In this document: positions 5,890-6,111 of the stretch, one piece after another
Layout of the letters: every line of letters begins with the position of its first letter
Numbering within the stretch: position 1 is the stretch's first letter
DNA from: Flavobacteriales bacterium
GTDB taxonomy: Bacteria; Bacteroidota; Bacteroidia; Flavobacteriales_D; Sanyastnellaceae
DNA: 6,111 nt
Reading direction: 5' to 3'
Assembly (NCBI GenBank): GCA_027488055.1
Contig: JAIYCK010000403.1
Location: forward strand, 1 to 6,111
Notes under the pieces: model-generated
Database searches by the model: none
Told to the model about the DNA's origin: nothing
Seen by the model: only the letters and a program-made list of their open reading frames with translations
Program-made: the position numbers and the translations under genes

Positions 5890-6111
5890 TCAATTTCTAC
5901 CAAAATGAAGCCTCTCTATAAAGTGCCAACCTGACTTCCAATTCAAAAGGATTGTTTGTCCGTTGGATTCATCAGCAATCCGCATGCTATGTGCAGGGTA
6001 ATTGCACCAGTAGTGAGCCAATGGCTTCAATTCACTATATCCGTCGCGAGTTAAAATCACATACTCGAATGGCTGCGGATAGGCATATTGCCGCGAATAA
6101 CTTAACCCAAT
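5890..6111 (-). CDS. Unrecognised protein, C-terminal 73 residues (start beyond window)
   Basis: An open minus-strand frame enters from the right edge and ends at TGA 5892-5890. The 73 residues look like real protein: aromatic and mixed in polarity, starting IGLSYSRQYAYPQPFEYVIL and ending WHFIERLHFGRN, with LAHYWCNYP and TILLNWKSGWHF in between. There is no membrane helix and no motif I can assign. The even spacing of W, Y and F suggests a beta-rich fold, but that is inference. The other minus-strand frames I checked are interrupted. It is upstream of mscL in the same direction, 87 bases from its ATG, with no clear terminator between, so some read-through into mscL is possible. Confidence 0.65.
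   Translation of the reverse strand: MGLSYSRQYAYPQPFEYVILTRDGYSELKPLAHYWCNYPAHSMRIADESNGQTILLNWKSGWHFIERLHFGRN

Overview
The window looks like a piece of a Bacteroidota (probably Flavobacteriia-type) chromosome. The evidence is a secreted protein with a HYR repeat of the kind found in type IX secretion cargo, a FeoB with the Bacteroidota-style ACAIP and SCSAR gate motifs, start codons with no Shine-Dalgarno sequence but often an A-rich lead, and two promoter boxes that fit the Bacteroidota consensus TAnnTTTG. Base composition is moderately AT-rich throughout. No rRNA, tRNA, CRISPR array or insertion sequence was found.

Layout. (1) Positions 1-1437, minus strand: the first 479 codons of a large secreted multidomain protein (signal peptide, two beta-rich modules, start of a HYR repeat). 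Its C-terminal end lies outside the window. (2) Positions 1438-2051: a spacer of about 600 bases. Its first 420 bases hold poly-T tracts, a small inverted repeat next to the surface-protein gene and a 67-codon open frame with no convincing start. The rest holds a good plus-strand promoter followed by three hairpins, the last of them terminator-like. This is either a small RNA of about 135 nt or an attenuator-type leader. (3) Positions 2052-2957, plus strand: a divergent FkbM-family methyltransferase. (4) Positions 5321 down to 2954, minus strand: the ferrous iron uptake operon feoA - feoB - small CxxC membrane protein. It is tightly packed, with 14 bases between feoA and feoB and an ATGA overlap between feoB and the last gene. 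It converges on the methyltransferase so closely that one CTAG palindrome supplies both stop codons. (5) Positions 5390-5836, minus strand: mscL as a single transcription unit with its own promoter and terminator. (6) Positions 5890-6111, minus strand: the C-terminal 73 residues of an unrecognised protein.

How the genes work together. The clear functional unit is Fe(II) import: FeoB is the membrane transporter with a cytosolic G domain, FeoA is its SH3-like cytosolic partner, and the small Cys protein is a FeoB-associated accessory. The cell-surface protein, the methyltransferase (possibly acting on glycan or lipid) and MscL are neighbours without an evident shared pathway. The most unusual parts are the structured region at 1857-2031, the TMTD version of the FeoB G4 motif, and the shared stop-codon palindrome.
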